Origin: Deltaproteobacteria bacterium
GTDB lineage: Bacteria; Desulfobacterota; Binatia; UBA1149; CAITLU01
Length of the DNA stretch: 52,629 nt
NCBI GenBank assembly: GCA_016218925.1
Contig: JACRCR010000197.1
Location: forward strand, 1-52,629
Reading direction: 5' to 3'
Positions 48,722-52,629 of the stretch are shown here, in pieces. A program made the translations under genes and the position numbers. The stretch's first letter is position 1; each line of letters opens with the position of its first letter. A model generated the notes under the pieces. The model made no database searches, was not told where the DNA came from, and saw only the letters and a list, made by a program, of their open reading frames with translations.

Positions 48722-51223
48722 TCACTCCACGTAGCCGAGCCCGCGCAGGCGCTCGCTGGTCTGCGGCTCGGTGCGGATCGCCGCCGAACTCCCCCCCGTC
48801 ATGCGCTGCCAGCCTTCTATGTCGACGCGCTGGAGATCGCGCAGCAGCGTTCGGGTTCTCCAGTCGAGCAATGCGGCGGCAATGTCGCCGATGGCGAGTT
48901 CCTCGCCGTAGTCGCGCGGTCCGAGACCGATCACGCGCAGCGCTTCGACGCTCGTCGCAGGTCCGTCCGGAGCTGCTGCCGCCGATGTTGGCGACGGCAG
49001 GAACGCGCTCTCGCCGATGCACGGGAGCAGGAGTTGAGCGTCGCTCAGCAACAGTGATCCGCACTCCTTGGCACTGCGCTCTCCGCGCTCGAGCCCGGGT
49101 TCTTCGACGAACAGCGCTCTGGCGGGCGGGCGCGCGTGTCCTTGGAGCATCGGCGCCAGCGAGCGGCCGAACATTGCCGTCCCCGAGACCTCGATGCCGG
49201 CCAGATCGAGCAGAGTGGGCGCGACGTCGATCAGGCCGACGTTGGCGGATTCGCGCCGGCCTGCGGGCAGGCCTGGCGCTGCCAGCAGCAGCGGCACGCG
49301 CGCCACTTCGAGGCGGCTTGGCGGATGGTGACGCCACAGTCCGCCGTCGCCGAGGTACTCGCCGTGGTCGGCGAGCAACGCGATCACCGAACGAGCGAGC
49401 AGGCCGCGCCGGTCGAGCCAGTTCCAGAAATCATCGAGAGCGGCGTCGTTGGCGGCTACTTCGCCGTCGTACAGAACGCGGCGGATTTCGGCGGTAGGCG
49501 AGGCGAGCCAGGGCGGGTCCAATGCACGGTCGAACTTCACGGCAGTGCCGGTCTCGGCAGGCGGAAGCGCCGGACGCGGTGCGGGATCGAAGGGGCCGTG
49601 CGGGTCCAGGATGTGGATGTACGCGAAGAACGGCTGTTCGTGCCGATCGTCGATCCACTCGCGCAGCTTGCCGCCGAGCACGTCGGCGGCGCGAACGCCG
49701 TTGACCTTCTCGTCGAATACGACGTCGAAGCCCTGGTGCAGTCCAGCGTAGGCGCCGGCGTTGCCGTTTTGCAGGAACGAGGCGGTGGCGTAGCCGCAGG
49801 CGCGAAGCATCTCGGCGAGCGTGACGTACTCGTCGCGCAGCGAATCGGAGAAATCCCAGGTGCCGGTAGCGCTCGGCGGCAGCGACGTCATCAGCGAAGG
49901 TACCGACGAACGCGTCTGCGTGGCTTGCGAGAACGCGCGCTCGAACGCGGTCCCGGCCGCGGCCAGGCGCTGGTGGGCCGGGGCCGCGACCGGACCACCG
50001 TACACCGACAGACGGTCCGCGCGCAGCGCGTCTTCCAGTACGAGCATGATCGGCGGCGCTCCGCTGGTGTCGCGCACCGGGCGCAGCGTCGGGCTGCTCC
50101 ACAGCGCGATCGCGCCGGCGAGTCCCCTGGTCGACAGGCGCAGCGTGACCGCGCGGCCGCTCCACGCGCCGAGGTCGAGGCTCACGTCTTCCCAGGTTCC
50201 GGGTTCGATCAGCTTCTTCAGCAGCGTCGCCGACTGCGAGCCGCTCTCGACGGCGAGTTCGACTTCTACGGGCTCGTCGCGTCCGACCATCGCTACGGCG
50301 GTCTCCAGCAATGAGGGCTGGGCGGCGACGACGACGTCGTACGCAACGCTGCCCGGTGTGCGCTGCCACAGACTGCGCCGCAGTTGACCGGCCACCTCTT
50401 CGTAAGTGACACCCGATTGCGCTCCAGAATAGCGCTGCTTCCTGGCGAGAAGGCGCAGATGCGTCACTTCGACGACGGCGTCGTCTTCGCTGCGCGCGCT
50501 GAGGAACAGGCGGCGCAGCACCGCGTCGCCGGTCAGCCCGCGCTCGAGAGCCTTGGTCGCGTCGATCGAGTACAGGTGAACCCGCCCGTCGCCACGCAGG
50601 TCGATGCGGACCTTGTCGCGGTGCATGCGCGCGACGGCGTCGCTGTCGCTCCAGCCGAGCAGCAAGAACGCCGAACCGGTACTGCGCGCTTCAACCTCGA
50701 TGGTGCCGATTTCGTCGCGTCGAAGATTCAGGGTCTCGCGGGTGTGCACCTGCTCGTCGCCGAGAGCGAGTGCGTGCGCATCGGCGTCGAGCATGCGACG
50801 CCGCTCCGCCGCCACCATCGCGCCGGTACCGTCGCGCACGAAATCGAGATCGAGCAGCGGCGCCGACTCGGCGCCGGGAGAATCTCGCGCGACGCCGGTT
50901 TCTGATTGCGGCGCGTGCTCGCGACTGCGACGCTCTTCGATGTCGTCGAGTCGAACCACGCGGCGCTCTTCGCACGCGCGGCGGACACGGTTGAGGACCG
51001 TGTCGCGTGACTGCTCGCCGGCGGTGTGGCGAAACCACGACGCGTGCGCCAGCAGTTGGCGACGGGCGCGTTCGATCTCGATGAGCCGCGCGAGCGTCGG
51101 GATCGACGCGCCACCGCCGAACCATACGAGTGTGGCCAGGCACGCCGCTGCAGGTACGCACGCCGCGGCGACGCCGAGCAGAGCTCGGCGTCGGGTCTTG
51201 TCGGGGGAGAACTTGCGCGCCAA
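48722..51223 (-). CDS. Membrane-anchored sulfatase-fold protein lacking the formylglycine motif
   Basis: 833 residues. One N-terminal membrane helix (about 14-36) is followed by a long unrecognised region (about 40-385) with beta-sandwich-like stretches. A C-terminal alkaline-phosphatase/sulfatase-superfamily domain then begins 'IMLVLEDALRADRLSVYG'. The position of the sulfatase C/S-x-P-x-R motif reads S440-V-P-S-L444, so both the Cys and the Arg are missing. 'FAYIHILDPHGPFDP' and 'IALLADHGEYLGDGGLWRHHPP' supply metal-site residues. It may be a phosphotransferase- or phosphoesterase-like member rather than a true sulfatase. The TTG at 51223 has no ribosome site, so the start is uncertain. Confidence 0.85.
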   Translation of the reverse strand: MARKFSPDKTRRRALLGVAAACVPAAACLATLVWFGGGASIPTLARLIEIERARRQLLAHASWFRHTAGEQSRDTVLNRVRRACEERRVVRLDDIEERRSREHAPQSETGVARDSPGAESAPLLDLDFVRDGTGAMVAAERRRMLDADAHALALGDEQVHTRETLNLRRDEIGTIEVEARSTGSAFLLLGWSDSDAVARMHRDKVRIDLRGDGRVHLYSIDATKALERGLTGDAVLRRLFLSARSEDDAVVEVTHLRLLARKQRYSGAQSGVTYEEVAGQLRRSLWQRTPGSVAYDVVVAAQPSLLETAVAMVGRDEPVEVELAVESGSQSATLLKKLIEPGTWEDVSLDLGAWSGRAVTLRLSTRGLAGAIALWSSPTLRPVRDTSGAPPIMLVLEDALRADRLSVYGGPVAAPAHQRLAAAGTAFERAFSQATQTRSSVPSLMTSLPPSATGTWDFSDSLRDEYVTLAEMLRACGYATASFLQNGNAGAYAGLHQGFDVVFDEKVNGVRAADVLGGKLREWIDDRHEQPFFAYIHILDPHGPFDPAPRPALPPAETGTAVKFDRALDPPWLASPTAEIRRVLYDGEVAANDAALDDFWNWLDRRGLLARSVIALLADHGEYLGDGGLWRHHPPSRLEVARVPLLLAAPGLPAGRRESANVGLIDVAPTLLDLAGIEVSGTAMFGRSLAPMLQGHARPPARALFVEEPGLERGERSAKECGSLLLSDAQLLLPCIGESAFLPSPTSAAAAPDGPATSVEALRVIGLGPRDYGEELAIGDIAAALLDWRTRTLLRDLQRVDIEGWQRMTGGSSAAIRTEPQTSERLRGLGYVE

Positions 51224-51436
51224 GGAGACGTCGACCTACCAAAGGGAGACGGAGCGCGAAACCGGCGCCTGCGCCGCGAGTTCGCGTTTGCGGGCCAGGA
51301 GGCACCAAGCGCGGGCTGTCTCGATGGTCGCGACCGGCCCCCTGGCCCAGGGAACAACCGGCGAAAACTCGCGGCCGGTCAAGACCGCACGATTGCGGTT
51401 GCCCGCGATGCCGGTGCCGGGGCATGATGCCGCCGC

Positions 51437-52087
51437 GTGAACGCCGTGCGTGGACTAGCCGAATCTCCCTCGGACGATGAGCTCTTTTCGCTGGCGGGTT
51501 TTCTCGCCGAGCGACCTTGTGGCCGTCGTTCGATGAGTCTGGAGGAGACCCACGGATTTCTCACGGCGTTGCACTGTGTGCCGGGGGCTCTGTTGCCGCT
51601 TGCCTGGCTGCCGGCGATATTCGGTGGCGATGTCGAGAAGGGACGGCGCAGGGAAGGCGCCGAGATGATCGCGCTGGCGATGCGCATGAGCAACGAGATC
51701 GCGCGTTCGCTGTTCGATACCAGCAATCAAGATACCTTCGTTCCGCTGATCGCTTTTGCCGGTCGCGGAGCGAGCGCATCGGCCGCGGCCTGGTGCGACG
51801 GGTTCCTCAAAGGTCTCGATCTAAAGGCCCGCGCCTGGGTGGAACACATCGAAGAGGATCCCGAACTGCGGCGTGTGCTGTGCCCGATCGTCGCGCTTTC
51901 GAGTCGTTTCCGTGCGGTGCTCGCGGCTATGGACGAAGCCGAACGGGAAGCGGTCGGCGACGCCGAAGAAGAAGATCTCGAAGCGATGCTGCCCGATGCG
52001 GTGCTGTCGGCGTACACCTACTGGCGCCTGGGCACGCCGGCGTTCGACATCATGACGGCGAGCGCGGCGGCCACCGCCAGCGTCTGA
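51437..52087 (+). CDS. UPF0149 (YgfB/YecA-like) protein
   Basis: 216 residues, all-helical. 'SLEETHGFLTALHCVPGALLPLAWLPAIFGG' is the hallmark of UPF0149 (YecA/YgfB), followed by 'AAWCDGFLKGLDLKARAW' and a C-terminal acidic region. It lacks the SEC-C zinc tail found in YecA. Characterised relatives include regulators such as YgfB, but the general role is unclear. The GTG start is the only sensible one and lacks a ribosome site. The 3' end overlaps a convergent gene by 70 bases. It is divergent from the sulfatase-fold gene across 213 bases in which nothing was recognised. Confidence 0.85.
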   Translation: MNAVRGLAESPSDDELFSLAGFLAERPCGRRSMSLEETHGFLTALHCVPGALLPLAWLPAIFGGDVEKGRRREGAEMIALAMRMSNEIARSLFDTSNQDTFVPLIAFAGRGASASAAAWCDGFLKGLDLKARAWVEHIEEDPELRRVLCPIVALSSRFRAVLAAMDEAEREAVGDAEEEDLEAMLPDAVLSAYTYWRLGTPAFDIMTASAAATASV

Positions 52088-52629
52088 AGCGCGAACGATG
52101 GCGCGGTCGCCATCGTGATGGGCGACAGCGCGGTAGCTCCAGTCCACACCGCTTGCGCGATCAGCGCCGACTGCACGCCGGCGCCGGCCGCGAGGAGTCC
52201 GAGTGCCAGCGCCGCCGGCAGCGCGGCGAACGGGTCGAACGGTGAGATTGCCAGTGTCCACAGCAGCGCTCCCACGAGCCAACCGGCGCGTCTGGCCACC
52301 ACGAATCGAAAGAGCCAGGCCTGCCCGGCCAGACAGGCCAGCGCCGCCGCCGGAGAAGTCAGCGGGGGCGTCGCGCCGGCCGCAAGCCGCGTGACCAGCG
52401 CCCCGGCCCACTCCGGCGGAGTCCCAAATCGCAGCGAGAAAGGGCCGCCCGCCCCGAGCAGGACTCCCACCAGCAGACCTCCCAGCACCGCGCGCCGCGA
52501 CACCGGCGGCCACGGCCACACGCCCTCGCGCGCGCACGATATCCACGCGCACCCTAGCAGCGCCAGGCCGCCGGCCAGCAATGAAGACGACAGCGGCGAG
52601 ACCGCCCTGGCGTTGCCGGCCAGGCTCCA
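52018..52629 (-). CDS. Multi-span membrane protein, 5' end beyond the window
   Basis: The open frame continues through the right window edge, so the N-terminus is missing; about 203 residues are visible. They are strongly hydrophobic, with roughly five or six helices ('AVLGGLLVGVLLGAG', 'GWLVGALLWTLAIS', 'FAALPAALALGLLAAGAG', 'SALIAQAVWTGATALSP', 'ALQTLAVAAALAV'). The GLLAAG...AQAVW segment is faintly like the end of CPBP-type membrane proteases, but I do not assign that. The last 23 codons overlap the convergent UPF0149 gene, which lowers confidence in the exact end. Confidence 0.55.
   Translation of the reverse strand, partial: WSLAGNARAVSPLSSSLLAGGLALLGCAWISCAREGVWPWPPVSRRAVLGGLLVGVLLGAGGPFSLRFGTPPEWAGALVTRLAAGATPPLTSPAAALACLAGQAWLFRFVVARRAGWLVGALLWTLAISPFDPFAALPAALALGLLAAGAGVQSALIAQAVWTGATALSPITMATAPSFALQTLAVAAALAVMMSNAGVPRRQ

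Overview
This window is a 52.6-kb, very GC-rich chromosomal segment from a Gram-negative bacterium. It has ExbB/ExbD and a TonB-like transmembrane anchor, multihaem c-type cytochromes, large secreted Cys-rich and beta-helix proteins, and an energy-converting-hydrogenase-related (Ehr) complex. That combination, with CX4CH haem motifs and Thr-rich secreted proteins, points to the deltaproteobacterial/Desulfobacterota-Binatota neighbourhood. The assignment is inferred from gene content; no rRNA is present. No phage, transposon, CRISPR array or integrase was seen, so this looks like core plus accessory chromosome.

Layout. 0-1 kb: tRNA-His and tRNA-Lys, then a small FmdB-type zinc-ribbon gene. 1-5.5 kb: a secreted parallel beta-helix protein and a large secreted protein with an NlpC/P60-like look. 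5.5-10.3 kb: a spermidine-synthase-like methyltransferase, ethanolamine ammonia-lyase eutBC, and release factor 3. 10.4-15.5 kb (minus strand): a compact operon of a vWA protein with a TonB-like SxxxH transmembrane anchor, a TPR protein, ExbB, ExbD and a small basic protein. I read it as an uncharacterised proton-motive-force-driven envelope machine. 16.3-18.8 kb: two secreted multihaem cytochromes. 18.9-22.3 kb: Uup ATPase, Acr3 arsenite exporter and an XRE regulator.

22.4-32.6 kb: an HTH-EIIA fusion regulator followed by a seven-gene hyf-like operon (B, B, C, E, F, G, and ferredoxin fused to I). The large subunit has lost all [NiFe]-binding cysteines, which makes it an Ehr complex rather than a hydrogenase. 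32.6-39.1 kb: a 1,329-residue secreted Cys-rich repeat protein with a striking palindromic upstream region, a GNAT acetyltransferase and a Thr-linker secreted protein. 39.2-43.4 kb (minus strand): a short-chain dehydrogenase and acetoin-dehydrogenase-type E1alpha, E1beta and E2 (no E3). 43.5-47.2 kb: a GT-C membrane protein, an M15-like peptidase and a GT4 glycosyltransferase.

47.2-47.6 kb (minus strand): a heavy-metal-associated (HMA) domain protein whose first metal-binding Cys codon is an in-frame TGA. A GC-rich hairpin with a GU loop lies at the right distance downstream, so it is a candidate selenoprotein that ordinary gene callers truncate. Then come a cysteine-synthase-like enzyme, a membrane-anchored sulfatase-fold protein, a UPF0149 protein and a membrane protein cut by the window end.

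The strongest candidates for new biology are the vWA/TonB-like transducer operon, the putative Sec-HMA protein and the metal-site-less Ehr complex with its HTH-EIIA regulator.
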